Below, one piece after another: positions 33,920 through 42,253 of a stretch of DNA of 64,000 nt. This DNA is from Mycobacterium mantenii. GTDB lineage: Bacteria; Actinomycetota; Actinomycetes; Mycobacteriales; Mycobacteriaceae. A program made the translations under genes and the position numbers. The notes beneath the pieces were generated by a model, which searched no databases, was not told the DNA's origin, and saw only the letters and a program-made list of their open reading frames with translations. The stretch's first letter is position 1. Every line of letters starts with the position of its first letter. The stretch is taken from the NCBI RefSeq assembly GCF_010731775.1, contig NZ_AP022590.1:4650001-4714000 (forward strand), written 5' to 3'.

Positions 33920-35356
33920 TCAACGAATGATGGCTTGATGTTCGACAAAACCAGCTATGCCCTCGGGGCCGCCTTCGCGGCCGATGCCGGACTGCTTGAA
34001 TCCACCGAACGGGCTGGCGAAATCGAGCACCGCGGTCGAGTTGACGGCCACCGAACCCACGAGCAGTTGGGTCGCCACTGCGGCCGCCCGTTCCTCGTCG
34101 GCGGACCACACCGCACCGACCAGGCCGTAGCGGGAGTCGTTGGCGATGGCCACTGCTTCGGCGGCATCGTTGTCGGCGGTGTCGTCGTAGGCGATGACGA
34201 CCGCGACCGGACCGAAGACCTCCTCGCGGGCGATCTCCAAGTCGTTGGTGGCCGCCACGAGGGCGGGGGAGACGAACCACCCTGGGCGGTCGGGCCGTTC
34301 GCCGCCGACCAGCACAGTGGCGCCGTCCTGCTGTGCGCGCTGCAGGAATCCCTCGACCCGGTCACGTGCGGCCTCGTTGATCAGCGGACCGATGTCGGTG
34401 GCCCGGTCGGCGGGATCGCCGACGACCAGAGCGGCGACCGCGGCGGTGAGTGCGGTGACGAACTCGTCATACCGGCTGCGCGGCAACAAGATACGCGTTA
34501 GCGCGGCACACAGTTGGCCGTTGTTGCCCATCACGCCGGCGACCAAGCCGGGTACCGTCGTCTCGAGCGGCGCGTCGGGCAGCACGATGGCGGCGGACTT
34601 CCCGCCCAGCTCGGTGCTGCAGCGGCGGATGCGGGAGCCGCACGATGCCGCGATCCGCGCGCCGATGGCCGTCGATCCAGTGAAGCTGATTTTGTCGACG
34701 CCTGGATGATCGGTCAGCAGCTCGCCGGTTTGGGCACTGCCGTTGACGACGTTGACCACGCCGTCGGGCAGGCCGGCTTCCTCGATCGCCTCCATCAGCG
34801 CGCCGAATTCGAGCGGTGCGTCGGGCGCCGGCTTGAGCACTACCGTGCATCCGGCGGCTAGCGCGGGACCGAGCTTCAACGCGGCGATGAACAGCGGCGT
34901 GTTCCACGGCACGATGGCGCCGACCACGCCGACGGGTAGTTGACGTACCTCGACGGTGCCGCCCGTCATGGACGCCCGCCTCGATGAGAAGGGGTAGTCC
35001 GGGGTGATCGCCGCGTAGGCGCGTAGCACGCCGACCGCAGTGATGACCTGACCGAATGTGCTCCAGGATCGCGGCGAGCCGATCTCCGCAGTTGTCAGGT
35101 CGGCCAGTTCGCCTTTGCGGGCGTTCAGCGCGTCGGCGAGTCGGCCTAGCGCCGCGCCGCGATCGGCGGCGGGCACCCGTCCCCAGACCGGCAGCGCGCC
35201 GCGGGCGGCGGCGACTGCGGAGTCCACTTCCGCACGGCCGGCGACGCCCACGGTGCCCAGTAGTTCGCCGGTGCTCGGCGACGTCACGTCCAGGGACCCG
35301 GCGTGCGGGTCCGACACCCATTTGCCTGCGACATAGCTCGCCGCCATCTCGACCAT
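33920..35356 (-). CDS. NAD(P)-dependent aldehyde dehydrogenase
   Basis: This protein of about 478 residues has the ALDH landmarks VPWNTPLFIAALKLGPALAAG, FTGSTAIGARIA, the catalytic Glu in TELGGKSAA and the catalytic Cys in NNGQLCAALTR. It oxidises an aldehyde to an acid. Candidate substrates are the product of the neighbouring alcohol dehydrogenase or the aldehyde from the HpaI-like aldolase (succinic semialdehyde). The ATG at 35356 gives the usual MVEMAASYVAGKW start; an earlier ATG at 35383 is possible. It is divergent from the MaoC/TetR operon with an R2-like site between. Confidence 0.92.
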   Translation of the reverse strand: MVEMAASYVAGKWVSDPHAGSLDVTSPSTGELLGTVGVAGRAEVDSAVAAARGALPVWGRVPAADRGAALGRLADALNARKGELADLTTAEIGSPRSWSTFGQVITAVGVLRAYAAITPDYPFSSRRASMTGGTVEVRQLPVGVVGAIVPWNTPLFIAALKLGPALAAGCTVVLKPAPDAPLEFGALMEAIEEAGLPDGVVNVVNGSAQTGELLTDHPGVDKISFTGSTAIGARIAASCGSRIRRCSTELGGKSAAIVLPDAPLETTVPGLVAGVMGNNGQLCAALTRILLPRSRYDEFVTALTAAVAALVVGDPADRATDIGPLINEAARDRVEGFLQRAQQDGATVLVGGERPDRPGWFVSPALVAATNDLEIAREEVFGPVAVVIAYDDTADNDAAEAVAIANDSRYGLVGAVWSADEERAAAVATQLLVGSVAVNSTAVLDFASPFGGFKQSGIGREGGPEGIAGFVEHQAIIR

Positions 35357-35440
35357 GGCCACCGATTCTGGCAGCAATGTCATCTTTCGACAAGCGGCTC
35401 ATTGGTGGTGAAGCAATATTTCTGTTTCGGTTCTACAGAT

Positions 35441-35459
35441 TTTCTGACAGTATTGGTCA
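35441..35459 (-). promoter_or_regulatory. R2-family site, TGACCAATACTGTCAGAAA on the minus strand
   Basis: The site lies between divergent ALDH and MaoC genes and ends two bases before the MaoC ATG. It matches the site at 21785-21803 at 16 of 19 positions. Binding here would block the MaoC start directly. Confidence 0.5.
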
Positions 35460-35461
35460 CT

Positions 35462-35899
35462 ATGACTGCATCGCCCGAGAGCCGCGCTGACGGCAGCGCC
35501 GGCCGGCCATGGGAGCTGATCGTGGAGCGCGGCAAGATCGCCGAGTTCGCCGAGGCCATGTTGTGCGACGACCCGGCATATCGCGGTCCCGATGCGATCA
35601 TCCCGCCGACGTTCCTGACCACCGGCGGACGCTGGGCGCCGGCCGGGGTCAGGGTTGACGTGGGGTTCGACCGCAAGCGCTTGCTGCACGGCGAGCAGGA
35701 ATACACCTTTCACTCCGCTCCGCCCGCGGCAGGAGACGTGCTGACCGCACAGGAGCGGATCGTCGACCGCTACTCGAAACCCGGCAAGCGCGGGGGCGCA
35801 ATGCGTTTCGCCACTGTGGTCACCGAATACCGCAACGAGCAGGGAGCACTCGTCGCCGAGGCCAAAGCCACCTTCATCGAGACGGCGGCGAAGCAATGA
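35462..35899 (+). CDS. MaoC-like (FAS1-type hot-dog) dehydratase subunit
   Basis: This 145-residue hot-dog protein is of the N-terminal MaoC-like type (IAEFAEAMLCDDPAYRG, PPTFLTTGGRW, LHGEQEYTFHSAPPAAGDVLT). It lacks the catalytic D/H motif, which its neighbour supplies, so the two likely form a heterodimeric enoyl-CoA hydratase such as those acting on steroid-type CoA esters. The ATG at 35462 follows the R2-like site at once; the longer upstream frame lies in the promoter. It overlaps the next gene by four bases. Confidence 0.88.
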   Translation: MTASPESRADGSAGRPWELIVERGKIAEFAEAMLCDDPAYRGPDAIIPPTFLTTGGRWAPAGVRVDVGFDRKRLLHGEQEYTFHSAPPAAGDVLTAQERIVDRYSKPGKRGGAMRFATVVTEYRNEQGALVAEAKATFIETAAKQ

Positions 35900-36354
35900 C
35901 GGCGACCACCACTGCTGTGAGTGTCGGCGCACGTGCGCCGGCCCGTGACTTTGGGCCGCTGACCCGGCAGATGTTCGTCCGTTATGCGGGCGCGTCCGGC
36001 GATCTCAACCCCATGCATTACGACGATCAGCTCGCACAGTCCGCAGGCTATCCCTCGGTGTTCGCGCAGGGCATGTTCTCTGCGGCACTGCTGGCCGGGT
36101 TCGCCACCGACTGGCTGGGCGCTCGCTGCGTGCGCCGTTTCGGTGTCCGCTTCCGCGAGCAGGTCTGGCCCGGCGACGTGCTGACCTGTTCCGGCACGGT
36201 TACCGCGGTGTCGGCAGAGGCCGACGGCGACCGGGTGAGCGTGGAGTTGACCGCCACCCGACAGACGGGCGGGATCGCAATTGCGGGCTCCGCTGCGTTC
36301 CTCGTCCCGAGAAACACCGCTGGGCGCGACGCGGGCAGCCCTGATCGGCCATAG
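35896..36354 (+). CDS. MaoC family dehydratase (catalytic subunit)
   Basis: This 152-residue hot-dog hydratase carries the catalytic hydratase-2 motif: ASGDLNPMHYDD with Asp and His, then SVFAQGMFSAALL. It hydrates trans-2-enoyl-CoA to the (R)-3-hydroxy form, probably as a heterodimer with the preceding MaoC-like protein. Its ATG overlaps that gene's stop, and a double-TetR regulator follows 12 bases later. Confidence 0.9.
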   Translation: MTATTTAVSVGARAPARDFGPLTRQMFVRYAGASGDLNPMHYDDQLAQSAGYPSVFAQGMFSAALLAGFATDWLGARCVRRFGVRFREQVWPGDVLTCSGTVTAVSAEADGDRVSVELTATRQTGGIAIAGSAAFLVPRNTAGRDAGSPDRP

Positions 36355-36366
36355 GCTTAACACGCC

Positions 36367-37707
36367 ATGTCCGAAGCCTCGATCGTCCGCAGGGCCAGTT
36401 ACGGCCCGTCCAGCCCCGCTGTGGGCGCTCGCGGTGCCAGCACCCGAGGCCGGATCGCCGAGGTATCGCTGGAGTTGTTCGGCCGGCTGGGGTACTTCGA
36501 CACGTCGGTCGACGCGATCGCCAAGGCAGCGGGGGTGTCCCGGGCCACCTTGTACCAGTACTTCAAGGGCAAGGACGAGATCTTTCTGGAGCTGCTCAAT
36601 GATTGCGGCGGCGCGTTGTTCCGGGTGGCGCGCCGCATCGGCGCGCTCGGGCCGGACGAGGTGGGCTTCGACAATCTGAACTGGTGGCTGGGCGAGTGGA
36701 GTTGGGTGTTCGACAAGTACTCCACCATGTTCGTCCAGTGGACGGCGATCGCCTCATCGGACACCAAGGTGCGTCCCGAAATCACCCGGTTCGTGCGTGG
36801 CTACAACCATCGCATCGCCGAGCGGCTCGCCGCCTCCGGTCTGAAGGGTCTGGACCCCGAGGTCGCGGCGATGACGATGACCGCGCTGGTGCACCGCATC
36901 AATCTGTTCGTACACACCGACCGCGCCTATGGTCGTAGCGCCAAGGACGCGGTCGACACATTGTCGGTGTTCCTGCAGCTGATGTTGTTTCCCGACACCC
37001 CGCCCTCGGTGCTGACGTCGTTGGGTCTGCACGCCAGCGCCGACCCCTCGGCGGACGTGGACGCGCTCGAGGTGCCCCCGGCGCCGGACGTCGCGGGGCT
37101 GTCTGTCAGCGAGCGCACCGCGAGCCTCAGTAAGCGCGCCGTGATCACAGTGAATGCTTTGGCCGATGCCGGAGCCGCTCAATTCCGTGCCCGCGGCTAC
37201 CGCAGCACCAGTGTCGACGACATCGTCGAGTCGGCCAGCGTGGCGCGCGGCACGTTCTATAAGTACTTCAACGACAAGCAGGATCTGCTCGCCGCCGTGG
37301 CCGCCGAAATCTACAGCGCCGGAATGGCGTTCGCCGACCGGATCGCCGAGGTGGATCCTGTGGGCAAGACGTCTACGCTGCGGCACTGGCTGGGCACCTA
37401 CGTCGAGTTCTACGACAAGTATTCGGGCTGCATCGAGGCGTGGGCCGAGGGGGCCACCGACGATCCCACGATCGTCAGCATCGGAGAGAACGGACAATTG
37501 CAGATGGACATCGGGGCGGCCAGGATGCTAATCCGCGGATCGGATCGGTACCCGTTCGATCCGGTGGTCTCGGCGCTGATCTTACGGGCGCTGGTCACCC
37601 GCGTGCCGCAGGCGGCCCTCGATCTGCCCGAGCCGATCAACGACGACGAACTCATCGATGTGTTGATCACCTGCATCAATCGTGGTTTCTTCGGACGACA
37701 GAAGTAA
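36367..37707 (+). CDS. Double-TetR transcriptional regulator (Mce3R-like architecture)
   Basis: This 446-residue protein contains two complete TetR units in one chain. The first DNA-binding domain is at about residues 25-75 (VSLELFGRLGYFDTSVDAI, AGVSRATLYQYFKGKDEIF) and the second at about 258-312 (QFRARGYRSTSVDDI, SASVARGTFYKYFNDKQDLL), each followed by a helical ligand domain. Fused TetR pairs are known from Mce3R of M. tuberculosis, which binds asymmetric sites because its halves differ. The gene ends the MaoC operon and lies next to the dioxygenase operon, so it is the best candidate for reading the asymmetric R2 motif. That link is inferred. Confidence 0.92.
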   Translation: MSEASIVRRASYGPSSPAVGARGASTRGRIAEVSLELFGRLGYFDTSVDAIAKAAGVSRATLYQYFKGKDEIFLELLNDCGGALFRVARRIGALGPDEVGFDNLNWWLGEWSWVFDKYSTMFVQWTAIASSDTKVRPEITRFVRGYNHRIAERLAASGLKGLDPEVAAMTMTALVHRINLFVHTDRAYGRSAKDAVDTLSVFLQLMLFPDTPPSVLTSLGLHASADPSADVDALEVPPAPDVAGLSVSERTASLSKRAVITVNALADAGAAQFRARGYRSTSVDDIVESASVARGTFYKYFNDKQDLLAAVAAEIYSAGMAFADRIAEVDPVGKTSTLRHWLGTYVEFYDKYSGCIEAWAEGATDDPTIVSIGENGQLQMDIGAARMLIRGSDRYPFDPVVSALILRALVTRVPQAALDLPEPINDDELIDVLITCINRGFFGRQK

Positions 37708-37713
37708 ACGAGC

Positions 37714-38910
37714 TCACCGCTGTGCAGTCGTAACCTCCGAGGCGACGAGCTCATCGATCGCTGCTGCCGAATATCCCAACTCGCCCAAGATCTTTCGGCT
37801 ATGCTCGCCCAACGCTGGCACGTCGCCAATCACCGGGTCAACGCCGGTCAGGGCAGCGGGCGGCGGGAGCGCGGCTGCCGGACCGCCCGGTGTCTGAATC
37901 TCGTGCCACCGGTCCCGGCCGACGATCACCGGATGCAGCCATAACTGGTCGACGTCGTTCATCCGGGCGTATGCCACGCCGGCGATCTGCAGGCGCTGCT
38001 CCAGTTCCTCGGCGCTCAGCCGCCCGGCCGCGGCGGCGATGATCGCCTCCAGCTCGTCGCGGTGCGCCACCCGATCGGGGTTTGTGGCGAACCGTGGGTC
38101 GGCGACGAGATCGGTTCTGTCCAAGACGGTCTCGCAGAGCCGTTGCCATTCGGCTGGGTTTTGCACGGCGAGCAGGACGGTTCCGCCGTCGCCCGCGGTG
38201 AATGGGCCGTACGGAGCGATCGTCGGATGCCGCGCGCCGGTGCGGGGCGGCGCCGTTCCGCCGTAGCGGCCGTAGTAGAGCGGCTGGGACATCCACTCGA
38301 CCAACGCATCGAACAATGACACCGACACCGGATGTACCGCACCGGTCGTGGCGCGGGTGTAGAGCGCGGTGAGGATTCCGGAGAAGGTGAACATGCCGGC
38401 GGCGATATCGGCGATCGATACACCGGTGCGCGCCAATTCGGCCGGCGAGCCGGTCACCGACAACAGTCCGGCCTCGGCTTGTACTAACAGGTCATACGCT
38501 TTGCGATCGCTCCACGGGCCGTCCTGACCGTACCCGCTGATGGTCGCAGTAATGGTCTGCGGGTGCGTGCGGGCCACCGATTCGGCATCCAATCCCATCC
38601 GGGCCGCGGCGCCCGGCGCCAGATTTTGCACCAGCACGTCGGCGCCCTCCAACAGGCGCTCAACGATGCGTCTGCCCTCGGGGTGCTTGACGTCCACGGT
38701 CAACGACTCTTTGCCGCGATTCAGCCAGACGAAATAGCTCGACTCGCCGTGTACCGCGCGGTCGTATCCGCGGGCGAAGTCGCCGCCATGCGGCCGCTCG
38801 ACCTTGATCACCCGCGCGCCCAAGTCGGCGAGCTGGCGGGTCGCATATGGCGCAGCCACTGCCTGCTCAAGACTGACCACGGTGATGCCCGCCAGTGGCG
38901 CATCGGTCAT
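37714..38910 (-). CDS. Class III CoA transferase (CaiB/BaiF family)
   Basis: This 398-residue CoA transferase has the N-terminal PLAGITVVSLEQAVAAPYATRQL, ADLGARVIKVERPHGGDFARG, and the nucleophilic Asp in TGVSIADIAAGMF. It transfers CoA between acids. The ATG at 38910 overlaps the dioxygenase stop (ATGA), so the longer frame is rejected and the two genes are coupled. This pairing suggests that an acid made near ring cleavage is turned into its CoA ester, or the reverse. Confidence 0.92.
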   Translation of the reverse strand: MTDAPLAGITVVSLEQAVAAPYATRQLADLGARVIKVERPHGGDFARGYDRAVHGESSYFVWLNRGKESLTVDVKHPEGRRIVERLLEGADVLVQNLAPGAAARMGLDAESVARTHPQTITATISGYGQDGPWSDRKAYDLLVQAEAGLLSVTGSPAELARTGVSIADIAAGMFTFSGILTALYTRATTGAVHPVSVSLFDALVEWMSQPLYYGRYGGTAPPRTGARHPTIAPYGPFTAGDGGTVLLAVQNPAEWQRLCETVLDRTDLVADPRFATNPDRVAHRDELEAIIAAAAGRLSAEELEQRLQIAGVAYARMNDVDQLWLHPVIVGRDRWHEIQTPGGPAAALPPPAALTGVDPVIGDVPALGEHSRKILGELGYSAAAIDELVASEVTTAQR

Positions 38911-39776
38911 GTCGCCGACGAGGTTGTTGCGGCGACGGCCATCCCGGTGATCCATTCCGGCACCGGCTCATAGACCAGCGGGGTGACCGGCCGGCCGCCG
39001 CCGGCGGCGCCCGCGGCGAGCCAGGTCCTGACCTCGTTGGCGCCCGCACCCGCGCGGGCGTGGGCGGTATCGACGAGTCGAATCAGCGCAGCGACATCCC
39101 AATTCGACATCGCGTCCAATACTTCGGCGTCCCAATCGGGACGGATCTTGGTGCGCGCGTCCGCCATACCCTCGGCGATGATCCGCGCCCGGTCTTCGTC
39201 GCTGAGGTCGTAGGTGTCGACCTCCAGGCTCGGCGGGGAATGTGACAGCCCTCCGGTGCCGATCACCAGCACCCGCTCGTCGACGCCGTCGAGGAACCGG
39301 CCAACCTCCGCGCCGAATTCGGCCACCCGACGGCCGGTCGGGAGCGGCGCGGTGGCGCAGTTCACCGGCACCGGGATGACCGGCTTGGCCGTCAACTCCC
39401 CGAGCAGGTCCCGAACGGGTTGGGCGAACGCGTGATCCAGCCCGATGTCACGGCATGCGGCGACGTCGAATCCGGCCGACAGCAGGTGTTCACACAATTG
39501 GCGGGCGAGTTCGGACGGGACATCCAGGTCGCCGGCCGGGTGGCCGCCCTCGGCCAGAATCGACGCGGACAGCGCGACCCCGAAGGCGGGCACCACGTGG
39601 CGAAACGCGCGGCGGTGGTCGCCGCCGAACACGACGACCACGTCGGGATCGAACTGTTGCGAGCGCTCGGCCGCTGACGTCAGCGCCGAGCGGAACCGGC
39701 GACCGAAGGCGTGCTCGACGTCGCGTTCCTTGCCCGGGCTGTGGCTTGCACAAACCACCAACCGCTCTGACGTCAC
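38907..39776 (-). CDS. Class III extradiol ring-cleavage dioxygenase (MhpB/LigB-like)
   Basis: This 289-residue enzyme resembles 2,3-dihydroxyphenylpropionate 1,2-dioxygenase (MhpB). Shared landmarks are CASHSPG with a metal-binding His, VVVFGGDHRRAFRHVVPAF, DIGLDHAFAQPVRDLLG, VIPVPVNCATAP and GTGGLSHSPPSLE. It opens a catechol ring next to the diol with Fe(II) and O2. The GTG at 39776 has GGAGGT seven bases upstream, which rules out the longer frame. The partners for the next steps (hydrolase, hydratase, aldolase) are 35 kb away at 2877-5379; both loci carry R2-type promoter sites. It is coupled to a CoA transferase. Confidence 0.9.
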   Translation of the reverse strand: MTSERLVVCASHSPGKERDVEHAFGRRFRSALTSAAERSQQFDPDVVVVFGGDHRRAFRHVVPAFGVALSASILAEGGHPAGDLDVPSELARQLCEHLLSAGFDVAACRDIGLDHAFAQPVRDLLGELTAKPVIPVPVNCATAPLPTGRRVAEFGAEVGRFLDGVDERVLVIGTGGLSHSPPSLEVDTYDLSDEDRARIIAEGMADARTKIRPDWDAEVLDAMSNWDVAALIRLVDTAHARAGAGANEVRTWLAAGAAGGGRPVTPLVYEPVPEWITGMAVAATTSSAT

Positions 39777-39795
39777 GTCCAACACCTCCGCTAGA

Positions 39796-39814
39796 AGTGA
39801 CACTAATGTTAGAT
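39796..39814 (+). promoter_or_regulatory. R2-family site, AGTGACACTAATGTTAGAT
   Basis: It lies 20-38 bases upstream of the dioxygenase GTG (minus strand). Its reverse complement matches 30221-30239 at 18 of 19 positions, at a similar distance and orientation to the gene. Confidence 0.7.
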
Positions 39815-39857
39815 GAGCATGGCGCACCGCGAAAACCCAACCTCGCGGCGGAGTGCA

Positions 39858-40049
39858 TCACACCGTGACGACAATGCCTTGCATCATTGCCACGATGATG
39901 CCGAGGATCACGATGAACGCCACGCATAACGCGATAAGGCGGAAGGTTTCTCGCTTCAGCGCAGCGGTGGTCTGCGGGGGAAGAAAGAATTCGGCGGGCA
40001 TCTTGTTCACGCGGTCGCTTGCCACCACGACTCCATTCGGATCACGCAA
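39858..40049 (-). CDS. Small single-helix membrane protein
   Basis: This protein of up to 63 residues has one strong hydrophobic helix near the C-terminus (LIALCVAFIVILGIIVAMM). The frame overlaps the stop of the AveC-like gene by eight bases when read from the TTG at 40049; a GTG at 40010 or the ATG at 40001 are other possible starts. The function is unknown; the position suggests an accessory membrane subunit of the AveC-like protein. Confidence 0.6.
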   Translation of the reverse strand: MRDPNGVVVASDRVNKMPAEFFLPPQTTAALKRETFRLIALCVAFIVILGIIVAMMQGIVVTV

Positions 40050-40956
40050 CGTAGGGGCTATCGGCGCCGGTCACGGTGCGCAACACCACGAGCGGGATGA
40101 TCAGAAATACGAAGAAGGTGATCTGGAAGACGACGAACCAGGCGCCCAGTCGCATGAGTTCGAAGCGCCACCGCGGAATCGTGACCTCGTAGTTGAGGTA
40201 GTCGTCGAACTGTTGCTGTTTGGTCAGCGGCAACTGCTTGGTAGCAACGGCCGTCCCGCCGAGGCTTTCGGTCACGCCCGGCGGACGCAGCGAGGTCCTC
40301 GGGACGGTGAACCGCTCCAGTCGGCAGAATCGCTCGAAATGGTTGAGGCCGCGAATCGGTGGCTTACCTGCCCAGTAGGCGATCAGGTTGGGCCAGACGC
40401 ACATGATGCCGATGGTCCAGAGCAGCGTGATGCGGCCGCCGTTGCCCCACTGGAGAACCGGCCCGATACCGGGATCGTAGGTCCACCATCCCATTGCCGT
40501 CGCGGTGCCCTCGACCGCGAAATCCCAGACGTAGTTGACCGGAATCGCAAGCACCAGCATGGATTTGAGCATGCTCCAGCCGAACCGCGCGGACACCCAT
40601 TGGCTCAGCCACAACACCAGGATCGCGTGCACTCCCCAATACACTGCGTAGGCGAACGGCATGAACAATGGATCGTTGGGTGTCTTGATCGGTAGCCACT
40701 CGAGCAGATGGTGTTGCGCAAACGCCGGGCTGTAAAACAACATCTGGCCCCAGTCGCCGATGGTCTCCATCCAGTACACCGCAAGGCTGTTGAACAGGAA
40801 CAGGAATCCCCAGGTCAGGCGCCGCCGGCGGATGACATCGGCGACCGCCAGCACGATGAAGATGCTGCCGGCGATCGGTATCACCCAGTTGAAGAACCAC
40901 ACACCGGATGGGTTGAGGGTTGCCGGTGGTGCCAGTTGTGACGTGGCGAAAAGCAT
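40042..40956 (-). CDS. AveC-like membrane protein (spirocyclase AveC family)
   Basis: This 304-residue membrane protein has about six or seven hydrophobic segments (WVIPIAGSIFIVLAVADVI, AYAVYWGVHAILVLWLSQWV, ITLLWTIGIMCVWPNLIAYW) and conserved polar motifs between them (YWMETIGDWGQMLFYSPAF, DFAVEGTATAMGWWTYDPG). The acidic, aromatic-rich loops resemble those of AveC homologues. AveC itself closes and dehydrates the spiroketal of avermectin; what homologues do in mycobacterial catabolic clusters is not known. GAGGGG precedes the ATG. It is divergent from a second AveC-like gene. Confidence 0.75.
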   Translation of the reverse strand: MLFATSQLAPPATLNPSGVWFFNWVIPIAGSIFIVLAVADVIRRRRLTWGFLFLFNSLAVYWMETIGDWGQMLFYSPAFAQHHLLEWLPIKTPNDPLFMPFAYAVYWGVHAILVLWLSQWVSARFGWSMLKSMLVLAIPVNYVWDFAVEGTATAMGWWTYDPGIGPVLQWGNGGRITLLWTIGIMCVWPNLIAYWAGKPPIRGLNHFERFCRLERFTVPRTSLRPPGVTESLGGTAVATKQLPLTKQQQFDDYLNYEVTIPRWRFELMRLGAWFVVFQITFFVFLIIPLVVLRTVTGADSPYVA

Positions 40957-41158
40957 CGTTGCCCCTCAACGCGTGCAGCCGTTCTTCGTACATGTGTAAC
41001 CTAGTTCACTACATATTGTTTGTCACCATTGGCCGAGCCGGCAGGCGCAACAGAATGCCGACGCCGCCTTCCGGCGGGCGTGCACGACCGCCGAGGATCC
41101 TGATACCGCCGCGCTGATGAACAGGCTGCACCGGCAGCCGCCCAGAACGTTGACACTA

Positions 41159-41174
41159 TGGCAGTGAACTGCCA
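41159..41174. promoter_or_regulatory. R1 operator, TGGCAGT-GA-ACTGCCA
   Basis: This 16-base palindrome with perfect seven-base arms lies 33 bases before the AveC-like gene at 41207. A TTGACA hexamer at 41150-41155 could be the -35 element, which would place the operator in the promoter spacer. Confidence 0.85.
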
Positions 41175-41206
41175 TCTTGGTTAGGTCGTGCCAAAGGAGC
41201 TGCGCA

Positions 41207-42247
41207 GTGACGGATCTGAAGTCCCCTCGGCAAGCAGAGCCGTCGGCTGTCGAGCCCGCGCAGATCACCACCATTCGGCCCGTGTTGTTCTGGTCGAGCC
41301 TCGGCACGGTCTGCGTCGTCATCGCGGCGTACGTCTACATCTCATGGATCGCATCGGGCAATGCGACTCCGGTGAATCCGGGTCCCGACCCGATCCCCCC
41401 GACCACCCGGTGGGCGATGACGGCCTTCCAGACCGCCTGCCCCTTGCTGGCTTTGGTCGCGATCGTCTACGTGGTCCGCAAGAGCCTGCGCGAGCGTCAA
41501 GTCTGCGTCGAAGCTGCCATCGTGATCGGCTCGGCGATCGCATGGTGGCACGACCCGCTGATCAACTGGTTCCAGCCGGCGCTGTTCTACAACGCCGGGC
41601 TGGTCAACTTCGGCAACTGGACGCAGAACATCCCCGGCTGGCTGAGCCCCGACGGTCGATTGATGGCCGAACCGGTGCTGATGATCGGAATGATCTACAT
41701 CTGGATGCCACTGGCTATGGGCTCGCTTTCCCGATGGGCCATGGGTCGCGCTCGCCGCTGGCGGCCGACGCTGGGACCCGTCCGCACCTTCTGCGCCGGA
41801 TGGCTCACGGTGTACGTCATCGAGTTTCCGCTCGAGATTTTCGCGGTGCGCCATGGTCTGCTCGGCTACCCGGCGTCGATTCCCAACCTCACTTTGTGGG
41901 CGGGTCAGACCGTCCAGATTCCGCTCTACGGCCCCGTCTTGTGGTCGCTGGTGCTGAGTTCGAGTGGTGCGCTGATGTTTTTCCGCAACCACGACGGCAG
42001 GATCCGGGTCGAGACGGGTGTGGAGAGTCTGCGGTGGGCCGGCCCATGGGTGAGGGGGCTGCTCAGGGTGCTGGCCGTCACCGGCTTTCTCCATGTGGTG
42101 GCGATCGGCGTGTACGACGTGCCGGTGAACCTCGCCGGCTTCTACGCCGGGCCGACCCAGACCTATCCGAGCTATCTACGCACGCAGTACTGCGGACCGG
42201 GAACGCCGCGGCACTGCCCCGATGGCACCCGCATGGCCGATCGCTAG
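41207..42247 (+). CDS. AveC-like membrane protein (spirocyclase AveC family), second copy
   Basis: This 346-residue membrane protein is related in layout to the divergent neighbour, with hydrophobic segments such as VLFWSSLGTVCVVIAAYVYI, VEAAIVIGSAIAWWHDPLI and LLRVLAVTGFLHVVAIGVY and polar loops HDPLINWFQPALFYNAG and GNWTQNIPGW. The GTG at 41207 has AAAGGAG seven bases upstream. It stands alone after an R1 operator, and the TetR at 42254 converges on it. Its biochemical role is unknown; oxidative or cyclising modification of a lipid-like substrate is conceivable by analogy only. Confidence 0.75.
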   Translation: MTDLKSPRQAEPSAVEPAQITTIRPVLFWSSLGTVCVVIAAYVYISWIASGNATPVNPGPDPIPPTTRWAMTAFQTACPLLALVAIVYVVRKSLRERQVCVEAAIVIGSAIAWWHDPLINWFQPALFYNAGLVNFGNWTQNIPGWLSPDGRLMAEPVLMIGMIYIWMPLAMGSLSRWAMGRARRWRPTLGPVRTFCAGWLTVYVIEFPLEIFAVRHGLLGYPASIPNLTLWAGQTVQIPLYGPVLWSLVLSSSGALMFFRNHDGRIRVETGVESLRWAGPWVRGLLRVLAVTGFLHVVAIGVYDVPVNLAGFYAGPTQTYPSYLRTQYCGPGTPRHCPDGTRMADR

Positions 42248-42253
42248 GTCCCG

